From the NCBI GenBank assembly GCA_963846925.1, contig CAWJXW010000014.1:62001-126000 (forward strand): a stretch of 64,000 nucleotides of DNA, written 5' to 3'. The position numbers were made by a program, and so were the translations under genes. The stretch comes from JAQBQB01 sp963846925. GTDB taxonomy: Bacteria; Gemmatimonadota; Gemmatimonadetes; Gemmatimonadales; Gemmatimonadaceae. Below are positions 1 through 8,310 of the stretch, one piece after another (positions within the stretch are counted from its first letter, which is position 1; every line of letters starts with the position of its first letter). The notes beneath the pieces were generated by a model that had not been told where the DNA came from, did no database searches, and was given only the letters and a program-made list of their open reading frames with translations.

Positions 1-655
1 CCGAGATGTTGACGAGCACGCGCGCGCCGTCGTGCGCCCGCGCCCCCCACATCGAGACGGCCCGCGCGATTTCCATCTCGGGAACGTCGAGCGACGGTCT
101 GCGCTCCATCGTCTCGAGATCGACGTCGAACGCGCGCGCGAGCGCGGAGAGCCGGTCGACCATGTGGCCGTCCGGGCGCGGGTCGGGCGGAACGGTGAGC
201 GTGAACGCCGCGTCGTTGCCGCGCCCCGCGATGCCGATGCGATGTTGCGCGCCGCTCGCCAGCACGAGCAGCAGCGTCGTCACCGACGGCGCCGTCACCA
301 TGCAGTCGACGACCGCGTCGTAACGAGCTCGACGAAGGCGGAGCGCGGTCGGGATATAGGATCCGAGCGCGCGCTTGTCGAAGGTGATGACGTCGGCGAC
401 GTAGTCGGCGCCTTCTATAATCGGCGCGTTCAGCGGCGAAGCGAGCACATCGAGCGTGATCGTCGGGTGCGAGCGCGCGATGGCGCGCAGGACGCCCGTC
501 GAGAGCACCATGTCCCCCGCGCGATCGTGTCGCAGGAAGAGCACGCGGTGGGGATGGGCATTCCAGCGCGGCGCCTCCGGCGGGCGGCGCATCAGCCGCA
601 CCAACCCCTTGATCCAGAGACGACGCCACCAGAGCTCGAGCCGTTGCAGCCGCAT
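1..655 (-). CDS. Glycosyltransferase family 9 (heptosyltransferase-like), 3' end outside window
   Basis: The frame opens at an ATG whose complement lies at 653-655 and runs off the left edge, so about 218 N-terminal residues are visible. They include the segment RVLFLRHDRAGDMVLSTGVL, the nucleotide-sugar family 9 N-terminal motif (R.D..GD.vl..p.l), followed by a Rossmann-like alternation (ITLDVLASPLN, DAVVDCMVT, HRIGIAGRG) typical of WaaC/WaaF-type ADP-heptose transferases. By family it would add heptose or a related sugar to LPS core at the inner membrane. The basic N-terminus (about 35 residues) before the motif fits membrane association. It is divergent from the M16 peptidase gene, with about 150 bp between starts. 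The sugar and acceptor cannot be told. Confidence 0.8.
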   Translation of the reverse strand, partial: MRLQRLELWWRRLWIKGLVRLMRRPPEAPRWNAHPHRVLFLRHDRAGDMVLSTGVLRAIARSHPTITLDVLASPLNAPIIEGADYVADVITFDKRALGSYIPTALRLRRARYDAVVDCMVTAPSVTTLLLVLASGAQHRIGIAGRGNDAAFTLTVPPDPRPDGHMVDRLSALARAFDVDLETMERRPSLDVPEMEIARAVSMWGARAHDGARVLVNIS

Positions 656-805
656 GTAAGGAATCTATGAGCTTCGCGCGAGCCGTCTCGTCACGCGCGC
701 GTTGGCGTTTTCGGTCCCCGACTTCATACTTCGACGGTCGCCTCGATCTCACCCGGCGCAGGGTCTCGTCGAGGCTCGACTTCCTCCACCCACAGGCTGG
801 CGTCC

Positions 806-2239
806 ATGCTACGCATTCGTCTCGGTCTCCTGGCCGCGTCGCTCGTGCCCGCGGCCGCGATCGCCGCGCAAAGCTCGGTCAAAACCGCGAGCAAATCGGC
901 GATCAGCATTCCCTTCGAGAAGTACACGCTCAAGAACGGCCTCACCGTGGTTCTCTCCGAGGACCACACGACACCGACCGTCGCCGTCGAGGTGGTCTAC
1001 CACGTCGGGTCGAAGAACGAGATACCGGGGCACACGGGCTTCGCGCACATGTTCGAGCACGTGATGTTCACCGGCTCGGGACACGTCCCGTACGGCACGC
1101 ACGACCGCTTCACCGAAGGCGTCGGCGGCAGCAACAACGGCCAGACGTACTACGATTGGACGCGCTATTGGGAGACCGATCCGTCCAACTATCTCGAGAC
1201 CACGCTCTGGCTCGAGTCGGATCGCATGGGCTTTCTCCTCGACTCGCTCGACGAGACGAAGTTCAAGGCCCAGCGCGACATCGTGAAGAACGAGCGCCGC
1301 CAGAGCTACGACAACCAGCCGAACGGCCGCGACGGCGAGATGATCAGCCTCTCGATGTACCCGAACGGGCATCCGCATTCGTGGCCCGTCATCGGCGCGA
1401 TGGGCGACCTCACCGGCGCGTCGGTGGAGGACGTCAAGCGATTCTTCCGCCTGTACTACGCGCCGAACAACGCCACGCTCGCCATCGTCGGCGACATCGA
1501 CAGGGCGCAGACCAAGGCCTGGATCGAGAAGTATTTCGCCGACCTGCCGCGCGGGCAGGCGATCGTGCGACCCAAGTTCTCATCGGCCGCGCTGCCGAGC
1601 GAAAAGCGGTTGACGTTCGAGGACCGCGTGCAGATTCCGCGGCTCACGATTCGCTGGCCGTCCGCCGACCAGGCCAGCGCCGACGCGCCCGCCCTCCGGA
1701 TGCTCGCCAGCGTGCTCGCCGGCTCGCGCACCGCGCGGCTCACCAAGCCGCTCGTCTACGACGCGCAGTCGGCCGCGAACGTGAACGCCTTCCAGACCGG
1801 GTTCGAAGGCGCCGGCGAGTTCAACGTCATCGCGACGCCGAGGCCGGGACACACGCTCACCGAGCTCGAGACGCAGATCGATTCGGTCCTCACGCGCCTC
1901 AAGAGCGAGGGCCCGACCGCGGAGGAGCTCGAGCGCGCGAAGGCCGGCCAGCAGTTTCAATTCCTCAACGGACTCCAGTCCAATCTCGGCAAGGCGTTCG
2001 AGCTCGCCGAAGATCAGACTTTCTATGATGACCCGAGCCACACGTTCCGGGTCGAGTATCCGCGCCTCCAGGCGGTGACCGCGGCCGACGTCAAACGCGT
2101 CGCCGCGAAATACCTCGGCGACAAGCGCGTCGTGTTGAGCAACGTGCCGCTGGGCAAGACCGATCTCGCGTCGCACGCCGACAAGAGCACGGTCGTCACC
2201 GATCCGCTCACCGAAGTCACCACGGGGATCAAGCCATGA
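806..2239 (+). CDS. M16 family zinc metallopeptidase (pitrilysin/insulinase type), secreted
   Basis: This 477-residue protein opens with a cleavable signal peptide (MLRIRLGLLAASLVPAAAIA then AQ). The inverted zinc motif HxxEH is present as HMFEH near residue 87, inside the usual context GHTGFAHMFEHVMF, and the third ligand lies in the ERRQSYDNQ segment about 75 residues later. The length fits a two-domain M16B subunit. It should degrade peptides in the periplasm, working with the next gene: the stop overlaps the next start by 4 bp (ATGA at 2236-2239), and M16 enzymes often function as a catalytic plus a substrate-binding subunit. Gemmatimonadota and Bacteroidota often carry such tandem pairs. 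Confidence 0.92.
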   Translation: MLRIRLGLLAASLVPAAAIAAQSSVKTASKSAISIPFEKYTLKNGLTVVLSEDHTTPTVAVEVVYHVGSKNEIPGHTGFAHMFEHVMFTGSGHVPYGTHDRFTEGVGGSNNGQTYYDWTRYWETDPSNYLETTLWLESDRMGFLLDSLDETKFKAQRDIVKNERRQSYDNQPNGRDGEMISLSMYPNGHPHSWPVIGAMGDLTGASVEDVKRFFRLYYAPNNATLAIVGDIDRAQTKAWIEKYFADLPRGQAIVRPKFSSAALPSEKRLTFEDRVQIPRLTIRWPSADQASADAPALRMLASVLAGSRTARLTKPLVYDAQSAANVNAFQTGFEGAGEFNVIATPRPGHTLTELETQIDSVLTRLKSEGPTAEELERAKAGQQFQFLNGLQSNLGKAFELAEDQTFYDDPSHTFRVEYPRLQAVTAADVKRVAAKYLGDKRVVLSNVPLGKTDLASHADKSTVVTDPLTEVTTGIKP

Positions 2240-3780
2240 CGCGCATCGTACATCGCCAAATTCGCCGTCGAGTGACGTCGGCCGTCGCCGCGGCTGCATT
2301 CGTGGCGCTCGCGGGTCCGCTCGCCGCGCAGCAGAAGGCCGTGCAGTCGGGCGCCGCGTCGAAGTCGGCGCTCGATCGCACGAAGATCCCGACCGCCGCC
2401 AAGTCCGCCGACCTCCGCGTGCCGGCGTGGACGAAGGTCACGCTCACCGACGGTGCGGAGCTCGTCGTCTCGGAGAAGCACGACCTGCCGCTCGTCTCCT
2501 TCACGATCAACTTCGTCGGCGGAGCCGCGCAGTACGATCCGGCGGGCAAGACGGGACTTGGCTCGATCGTCGGCGCAGATGCTCACCGAAGGCACGACGC
2601 ACCGCACGGGCGACCAGATCTCGAACGATTTGCAGAACGCTCGGCACGGGCATCGGCGCGGGCGTCAGCTCGGAATCGGGGCGCATCGGATTCACGTCGA
2701 CGGCGGACAAGTTCGAGAAGGCGCTCGCCGTCACGGCCGACGTCCTCGAGAACCCGAGCTTCCCGCAGGAAGCGCTCGACCGACTCAAGGGCCGGCTCAA
2801 CGTGCAGCTGCTCCAGAATCGCGATCGCACGACGGGAATCGCCGGCGTCGTGTTCCCGAAGGTGCTGTACACGACGAGCCATCCGTACGGCGCGTCGCTC
2901 ACGCCGGAGACGCTCGCGTCGATCACGCGCGACGACGTCGTGTCGTTCTACAAATCCTATTTCCAACCGGGCCGCGCGATCATCACGGTCGTCGGCGACA
3001 TCACGCCCGCCGCGGCGAAGCAGGCGATCGATCGTGAGCTGGCCGGGTGGCAGACCGGCGGCTCGATGCCGAACTTCACGTACCCGTCCGTCGCCGCGCC
3101 CAAGGCGACGACGATCTATCTCGTGGACAAGCCGGGCGCCGCGCAGTCGACGTTCGCCATCGGCGCAGCCGGGCCCGCGCGCGACACGCCCGACTACTAC
3201 GCGCTGCGCGTGATGAACGAGATGCTCGGCGTGCTCTTCCAGTCGCGGTTGAATCACAACATCCGCGAAGTGAAGGGCTACAGCTACGGCGTGTTCTCGA
3301 GCTTCGCGTTCGGCAAGGGGCCGGGTGCGTTCCGCGCCGGCGGCGACATCGTCACCGCGAAATCGGACAGCGCGCTGATCGAGTTCATGAAGGAGCTGCG
3401 CGACATCCGCGGCGCCGCGTCCGCCGAGCGACGACGAGCTCAAGCAAGCGAAGGCGAGCCTCGTGCAGAGTCTGCCGGAGAACTTCGCTTCAGTCGGCGG
3501 AATCAACGGAAGCATCGGCTCGCTCTACGTGCAGGGGCTGCCGCAGGACTACTACCAGCAGTTCGCGCGCGCGGTCAACGCCGTGACCAAGGACGACGTC
3601 GTCCGCGTGGCGAAGCAGTACATCGACCCCGAGCATCTGGCGATCGTGATCGTCGGAGATCGCTCGAAGATCGAAGCGCCGCTCGCCGCGACGAACATCG
3701 CGCCGATCGTGCGTCTCGATGTGAATGGAAATCCGGTGGACCGGTACGGCCGGTGGACCGGTGGACCGGTGGACCGGTAG
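2236..3780 (+). pseudogene. Second M16 peptidase-like subunit, frame-broken at three points
   Basis: The gene starts in the ATGA overlap with the preceding M16 peptidase and encodes a signal peptide ending in LAGPLAAQ. Continuous homology to an M16 protein needs three frame changes: near 2571 (extra G in gtcGgcgcag), near 2637 (extra G before ctcggcacg) and near 3415-3425. Each is an extra base, and together they restore the original frame, which then reads to a stop at 3780. The assembled product would be about 513 residues. No HxxEH is seen at the equivalent position (the text reads FVGGAAQYDPAGKTGLGS), so this is the non-catalytic partner type. Single-base insertions in an otherwise conserved sequence suggest assembly errors as much as real decay. 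Confidence 0.8.
3752..3779. repeat. 8-bp tandem repeat (ggtggacc, three units) at the 3' end of the M16 gene
   Basis: Three exact units of ggtggacc lie at 3752-3759, 3760-3767 and 3768-3775, followed by ggtag, which supplies the stop codon of the M16-like gene. Related copies stand just upstream (ccggtggaccggtacggcc). Because 8 is not a multiple of 3, gain or loss of a unit would change the C-terminus of the protein. Confidence 0.75.
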
Positions 3781-3790
3781 CCGCGCCGAG

Positions 3791-3819
3791 TTGCATTATG
3801 CTCCGGTCGCGTTTAGACT
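3791..3819 (+). promoter_or_regulatory. Sigma70-like promoter for the small unit at 3858
   Basis: TTGCAT at 3791-3796 and TAGACT at 3814-3819 are separated by exactly 17 bp and match the -35 and -10 consensus in 4 of 6 and 4 of 6 positions. They lie just after the M16-like stop codon and before a short reading frame with its own terminator. Confidence 0.45.
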
Positions 3820-3857
3820 GCGCCCTCCGCGTTGAACTCCACCTGATTGGTGATTCG

Positions 3858-3956
3858 ATGAGCAATCCCATCAACCCGATGACCTCCGCCGGCCTGGCCG
3901 CCCTCCCGGGCGTCCCGACGGGCTTCGGCGTCGTCGTCCCCGCTCACAGTCACTGA
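3858..3956 (+). CDS. Candidate 32-residue peptide gene
   Basis: An ATG at 3858, preceded by a weak Shine-Dalgarno ggtga at 3848-3852, opens a 32-codon frame beginning MSNPINPMTSAGLAALPG and ending VVVPAHSH. The peptide is rich in Pro, Gly, Ala and Val, has no Cys and no obvious membrane segment. It sits between its own promoter-like site (3791-3819) and a strong terminator hairpin (3985-4020), which is why it is listed despite its size. It could be a small regulatory or modified peptide, or the unit could be a small RNA with a chance frame. No family is recognised. Confidence 0.4.
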   Translation: MSNPINPMTSAGLAALPGVPTGFGVVVPAHSH

Positions 3957-3984
3957 TCGCGCGATAAACGGCTCGGGAAATCAC

Positions 3985-4020
3985 GAGGGCGGCGCCGCGA
4001 TCGGTGCCGCCCTTTCGATT
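3985..4020 (+). terminator. Rho-independent terminator after the small unit
   Basis: A stem gggcggcgcc (about 3988-3997) pairs with ggtgccgccc (about 4004-4013) with one G-U, and is followed by tttcgatttc. It separates the 32-codon unit from the MATE gene, whose AGGAG ribosome site is at 4067-4071. Confidence 0.6.
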
Positions 4021-4076
4021 TCAATCACCCAGGCGCCCGCCGCCGCGCCACCGATCCAAACGATACAGGAGTTCAC

Positions 4077-5562
4077 TTGAGTACATCGATGTCCAATTCC
4101 GCTGAGAGCGCGATCGTGGCGCCCTCCCCCGGCGACGCGGGCGGAGCGTCGGCCCACGACGACGCGGCGCACGCGCCGTTTCGCTCGGCACGGCGATTCG
4201 CGAAGCGCTGCGCGGCACGCACCGCGACTTCACCGAAGGCGCCGTCTCGCACGCGATCCTGATCCTCGCCATTCCCATGGTGCTGGAGATGATCATGGAG
4301 AGCGTGTTCGCGGTCTGCGACGTGTTCTTCGTCTCCAAGCTGGGCGCGAGCGCCGTCGCCACGGTCGGTCTCACCGAATCGTGGGTGACGCTCGTGTTCG
4401 CGCTGGCCATGGGGTTGGCGATCGCGACGTCCGCGATGGTCGCCCGCCGCACCGGCGAGCGCGATCGTGAAGGCGCGGCGCGCGCGGCGACGCAGGGAAT
4501 TTTGCTCGGTCTCGCACTGTCGCTCGTGCTCGGCGTGGCCGGCGCCACGTTGGCGCCGCGCGCGCTGCGCGTCATGGGCGCGTCGCCCGACGTCGTCGCG
4601 CAAGGCACGGGCTACGCCCGCGTCATGCTCGGCGGCAACGTCACGATCGTCATGCTGTTCCTGATCAACGCGATCTTCCGCGGCGCGGGAGACGCGGCGA
4701 TCGCGATGCGCGTGCTCTGGTTGGCGAACGCGATCAACATCGTGCTGGGGCCGTGCCTGATCTTCGGGCTCGGTCCGTTCCCCCGGCTCGGCGTCACCGG
4801 CGCGGCGATCGCGACGAACATCGGCCGGGGAACCGGCGTGCTGTTCGCGCTGTCACGACTGCTCAAGCCTGGATCGCGCGTCGACATCCACGCGCGTCAT
4901 CTCAAGATCGAGCCCGCGCTGATCGGGAGGCTGCTGCAGCTCGCGTGGTCGGCGGCGCTGCAGTTCCTGATCGGCATGGGCAGCTGGATCGCGCTCGTGC
5001 GGATACTGTCGACCTTCGGCAGCGATACGCTCGCCGGCTACACGATCGGAATTCGCGTCATCATGTTCACGATCCTCCCGGCGTCGGGCGTCGCGAACGC
5101 CGCGGCGACGATGGTCGGTCAGGCGCTGGGTGCGCGCAAGCCGGAACGCGCCGAGCAGGCGGTGAAGATCGCCGGCAAGTACAACATGCTGGTGCTGACG
5201 GGTGTCGGTTTGTTGCTCGGCCTCGGCGCTCCGCTGATCGCGCGTCTGTTCACGTCCGACCCGGCCGTCGGCTCCGTCGCGGCGAACCTGTTGCGCGTGG
5301 TTGCGTTCGGGTATCCCGCTTTACGGATGGGGAATGGTGCTACGGACAGTCGTTCAACGGCGCGGGCGACACGCGCACGCCGACGCTGCTGAACCTGGCC
5401 GTGTTCTGGTGCTGGGAGATCCCGCTCGCGTTCGTGCTGGCCATCCCCCTGCACCTCGGCCCGTTCGGCGTCTTCCTCGCCATGGCGCTCGCGTTTTCGA
5501 CGTACGCGCTGGCTGGTTCGTGGGCGTTCAAGCGAGGAACCTGGAAGCGCCGCCGGATCTGA
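4077..5562 (+). pseudogene. MATE family multidrug/cation antiporter, frame-broken
   Basis: A TTG at 4077 is preceded by AGGAG at 4067-4071, which decides the start. The N-terminal cytoplasmic segment continues through a frame change near 4185 into LGTAIREALRGTHRDF and then the first membrane helix. From 4277 to about 5315 one frame encodes ten or so hydrophobic helices of a MatE protein (VCDVFFVSKLGASAVATVGL is the hallmark first repeat). Two more extra-base shifts near 5317 and 5350 are needed to reach FNGAGDTRTPTLLN and the last two helices, ending at 5562. The repaired protein is about 490 residues, normal for NorM/DinF types, which export drugs in exchange for Na+ or H+. Confidence 0.85.
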
Positions 5563-5597
5563 TCGCTCGAAACGACGTCGCTCGATGATGGACGAAG

Positions 5598-5638
5598 ACG
5601 GCTTCTCTGAGGCGCGCCCTCAGAGAAGCCGTTTTTTT
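5598..5638. terminator. Strong terminator hairpin downstream of the MATE gene
   Basis: A 15-bp perfect stem, acggcttctctgagg (5598-5612) with cctcagagaagccgt (5618-5632), has a 5-nt loop and is followed by seven T. It ends the MATE transcript on the plus strand. On the minus strand it lies just past the stop of the small candidate gene at 5620, where it could act as a weaker second terminator. Confidence 0.9.
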
Positions 5639-5819
5639 CGCTTTCTCCGGCGTCCCTTGGGGGCGATGGCCGCTTCGATTTCGGTTCGCCAACGACGGCC
5701 ACCAGCGCGAGCTCGGCCGTATGCCTGGACGCCGTCCAGCGAATCCGACCCCGCTTCGCCTCTTGGATTTCTCGAATCCGATCCTCGATCGCCTCGATCT
5801 CTTCCGGCTCCTTCGCCAT
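5620..5819 (-). CDS. Possible small charged protein (frame-shifted), unknown function
   Basis: An ATG at 5819 on the minus strand opens a frame beginning MAKEPEEIEAIEDRIREIQE, a strongly helical acidic/basic segment, then WTASRHTAELALVAVVGE. In that frame translation would read through the terminator hairpin, which is unlikely. A shift near 5690-5700 leads into RTEIEAAIAPKGRRRKRKK and a stop at 5620, just before the hairpin. A small DNA- or ribosome-associated protein of about 65 residues is plausible, but this is a weak call. Confidence 0.3.
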
Positions 5820-5877
5820 TCGTCATCCTCCCCGTTCGCTTCTTACACCGTCATATTGGTTCACGGATCCCGCGGTC

Positions 5878-5957
5878 TTTCGGAGTCAGGCCGTTTCGGC
5901 GTTAGGTAGTTTCGGAGTCAGGCCGTTTCGGAGTAAGGCCGTTTCGAGTTTTGGCCG
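5878..5957. repeat. 16-bp tandem repeat, five units, upstream of the aminotransferase
   Basis: Five head-to-tail 16-bp units occupy 5878-5893, 5894-5909, 5910-5925, 5926-5941 and 5942-5957 with consensus tttcggagtcaggccg. Units 1 and 3 are identical, units 2, 4 and 5 diverge by one to several bases. The array ends 23 bp before the ATG at 5981, so it spans the expected promoter region of the aminotransferase gene. Confidence 0.9.
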
Positions 5958-5980
5958 TTTCGCCCCTCGTCCCTCTGCCT

Positions 5981-7309
5981 ATGTCGACCCTAGTCTCCGC
6001 CCCTCCCAGCCTCGACGAGCTCTGGCTCCCCTTCACCGCGAACCGCGCCTTCAAGCGCGCTCCTCGCCTGCTCGTCGCCGCCAGCGGCATGTACTACACC
6101 GCCGCCGACGGCCGCCAGATTCTCGACGGCACCGCTGGCCTCTGGTGCGTGAACGCCGGGCATTGCCGGGAATCGATCACCTCGGCCATCCGCGAACAAG
6201 CGGGCGTCATGGATTACGCGCCGCCCTTCCAGATGGGCCATCCGCTGGCGTTCGAGCTGGCGCAGCAACTCGCCACCATGCTGCCCGGCGATCTCGATCA
6301 CGTCTTCTTCAGCAACTCGGGCTCCGAGGCCGTCGATACGGCGCTCAAGATCGCCCTCGCCTACTGGCAGGCCAAGGGTGAGCCGGAACGCGTGCGGTTC
6401 GTCGGACGCGCGCGCGGCTACCACGGTGTCGGCTTCGGCGGCGTGGGCGTCGGCGGCATCGAGTCGAATCGCCGTCAGTTCGCCGCGCAGCTTCCGCCGG
6501 CGGTCGACCATCTCCCCCACACGCACGATCTCGCCGCCAACGCGTTCACGCGCGGCCAGCCTCGGCACGGCGCGCAGCTCGCCGACGCGCTCGAGGAGAT
6601 CGTTCGCGACCGCGGCGCGCACACGATCGCCGCGGTGATCGTCGAACCCGTCGCCGGATCGACCGGCGTTCTCGTTCCCCCCGTCGGATACCTCGAGCGG
6701 CTGCGCGAGATCTGCGACCGCCACGGCATCCTCCTCATTTTCGACGAAGTCATCACCGGGTTCGGAAGAACCGGCTCCGCGTTCGGCGCGACGAGGTTCG
6801 GCGTGACGCCGGACATGATGACGCTGGCCAAGGGCATCACCAACGCCGCCGTGCCGATGGGCGCCGTTTGCCTGCGGCGCGGCATCTACGACGCGATTGT
6901 CGACGGCGCGCCGGCCGGCATCGAGCTCTTTCACGGCTACACGTATTCGGGCCACCCGCTCGCCGCGGCCGCCGGTCTCGCGACGCTCGACCTCTATAAG
7001 TCGGAAGGACTCTTCGATCGCGCCGCGTCGCTCGAGCCGGTCGTCGCCGACGCCGTGCATTCACTTCGCGGATCGCCGCACGTGATCGACGTGCGAAACA
7101 TCGGCGTTGTCGGCGGCATCGAGCTCGAGCCGCGCCCCGGCGCGCCGGGCGCCCGCGGATTCGAGACGTTTCTCAAATGCTTCGAAGCGGGCGTCCTCGT
7201 TCGATCGACCGGCGATACGATCGCGCTGTCGCCGCCGCTCATCGTCGAGCCCGAGCAGATCGAGCAGATGGTCGACGTCGTTCGTGACGCGCTTCGCGGC
7301 GTCGCCTGA
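5981..7309 (+). CDS. aptA: Omega-amino acid:pyruvate aminotransferase (class III, PLP)
   Basis: A 442-residue class III aminotransferase. The ATG at 5981 is preferred over a TTG at 5951, which lies within the tandem repeat. Visible hallmarks are FFSNSGSEAVDTALKIA (phosphate cup), the FDEVITGFGRTG segment with the PLP-ring Asp, and the Schiff-base Lys in MTLAKGITNAAVPMGAV. The N-terminal LWLPFTANRAFK and the HGYTYSGHPLAAAAGLA block match beta-alanine:pyruvate transaminases, which convert beta-alanine to malonate semialdehyde. The natural partner, mmsA, is also in the window (52604) but not adjacent. Substrate range within this family is broad, so the exact amine donor is inferred. Confidence 0.85.
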   Translation: MSTLVSAPPSLDELWLPFTANRAFKRAPRLLVAASGMYYTAADGRQILDGTAGLWCVNAGHCRESITSAIREQAGVMDYAPPFQMGHPLAFELAQQLATMLPGDLDHVFFSNSGSEAVDTALKIALAYWQAKGEPERVRFVGRARGYHGVGFGGVGVGGIESNRRQFAAQLPPAVDHLPHTHDLAANAFTRGQPRHGAQLADALEEIVRDRGAHTIAAVIVEPVAGSTGVLVPPVGYLERLREICDRHGILLIFDEVITGFGRTGSAFGATRFGVTPDMMTLAKGITNAAVPMGAVCLRRGIYDAIVDGAPAGIELFHGYTYSGHPLAAAAGLATLDLYKSEGLFDRAASLEPVVADAVHSLRGSPHVIDVRNIGVVGGIELEPRPGAPGARGFETFLKCFEAGVLVRSTGDTIALSPPLIVEPEQIEQMVDVVRDALRGVA

Positions 7310-7321
7310 GTGAGATCGCGA

Positions 7322-8294
7322 ATGGGCGCCGCCCGCGGGATCGGTCGACGTCGGATCCTCGCGATCGGCGCAATCGCGTGCGCGGCGGCTCGCCGGCTGC
7401 ACGCTCCAGGAGGCCGGCCGCACCGATACGACGGCGACGGCCACGCAGCGCACGGCGACGCGCGGGTACAATGCGGAAACGTGGCAGCCGCCGGTGGTCG
7501 ACAGCACGCCGGACGATCCGCTCGAAGCGTCGATCTACCGCGGATTGGCGCTGATCACCCACACGCGCGACAGCCTCCCCGCCTACGCCGGCGGGAGTCT
7601 CGTCTGCACGAGCTGTCACCTCGACGAGGGCCGGCGTCCGAACGCCGCGCCGCTCATGGGCGTGATGGCGCGCTTCCCCAAATTCCTCGACCGCGCCGGC
7701 GCCGTCGTGCCGATCGAGGATCGCATCAACTACTGCTTCACGCGAAGCATCTCCGGATCGAAGCTGCCGTCGGACAGCCGCGAGATGCAGGACATCGTCG
7801 CGTATCTCGCCTACATATCGAAGGGCGTTCCGACCGGCGAGCACGTGCGCGGCGAGGGATTCGCCACGATGCCCAAGCTGTTCGGCGACGCCGGCACTGG
7901 GCACAAGCTCTTCACCGACAACTGCGCGCGTTGTCACGGCAACGACGGCACCGGAATCGGACCCGCCCCCGCGCTGTGGGGCGCGAAGTCCTTCAGCATC
8001 GGCGCGTCGATGGCTCGCGTCGAACGAGCGGCGTCGTTCATTCGGCACAACATGCCGTTCGACAAGCCGGGTTCGCTCACCGATCAGCAATCGTACGACA
8101 TCGCCGCCTACATCACGTCGATGCCCCGCCCCGACCAGCCGGGCAAGGAAATGGATTGGCCCACCGGCGGCGCCCCCACCGACGTCCCGTACGACACGAA
8201 AGGTCACAAAGCCCTCCACCCGCCCAAAGTGCTCCCGCGGGCGAACCCGGCCAACGCCGTCGTCGGGAACCCGCCCTCCGTCATCCACAAGTAG
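7322..8294 (+). CDS. TsdA-like diheme cytochrome c (thiosulfate dehydrogenase type), one frameshift near 7392
   Basis: Two c-type heme sites are visible, CTSCH and CARCH. The N-terminal domain reads CTSCHLDEGRRPNAAPLMG and then EDRINYCFTRSISG, the pattern of TsdA/SoxA-type domains that bind thiosulfate. The uninterrupted frame covers 7494-8294. Upstream, one extra base near 7392 separates it from a basic, hydrophobic signal sequence; with that base removed the join reads AAAGCTLQEAGR, a lipobox. The gene begins right after the aminotransferase stop (GTG at 7310 or ATG at 7322) and is followed 16 bp later by soxC. It should oxidise thiosulfate or pass electrons in the periplasm; tetrathionate formation is the family activity, not proven here. 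Confidence 0.8.
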
Positions 8295-8310
8295 TCGTTA
8301 CAGGAGTGTG

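Noticed and set aside
667..2028. Plus-strand open frame of 453 codons overlapping the M16 gene
   Set aside because: The product is Arg/Ala-rich with no motif, and the overlapping frame carries a signal peptide and HxxEH. It is a by-product of high GC content.
5878..5957. CRISPR array
   Set aside because: Units are 16 bp and directly abutting, with no spacers and no cas genes.
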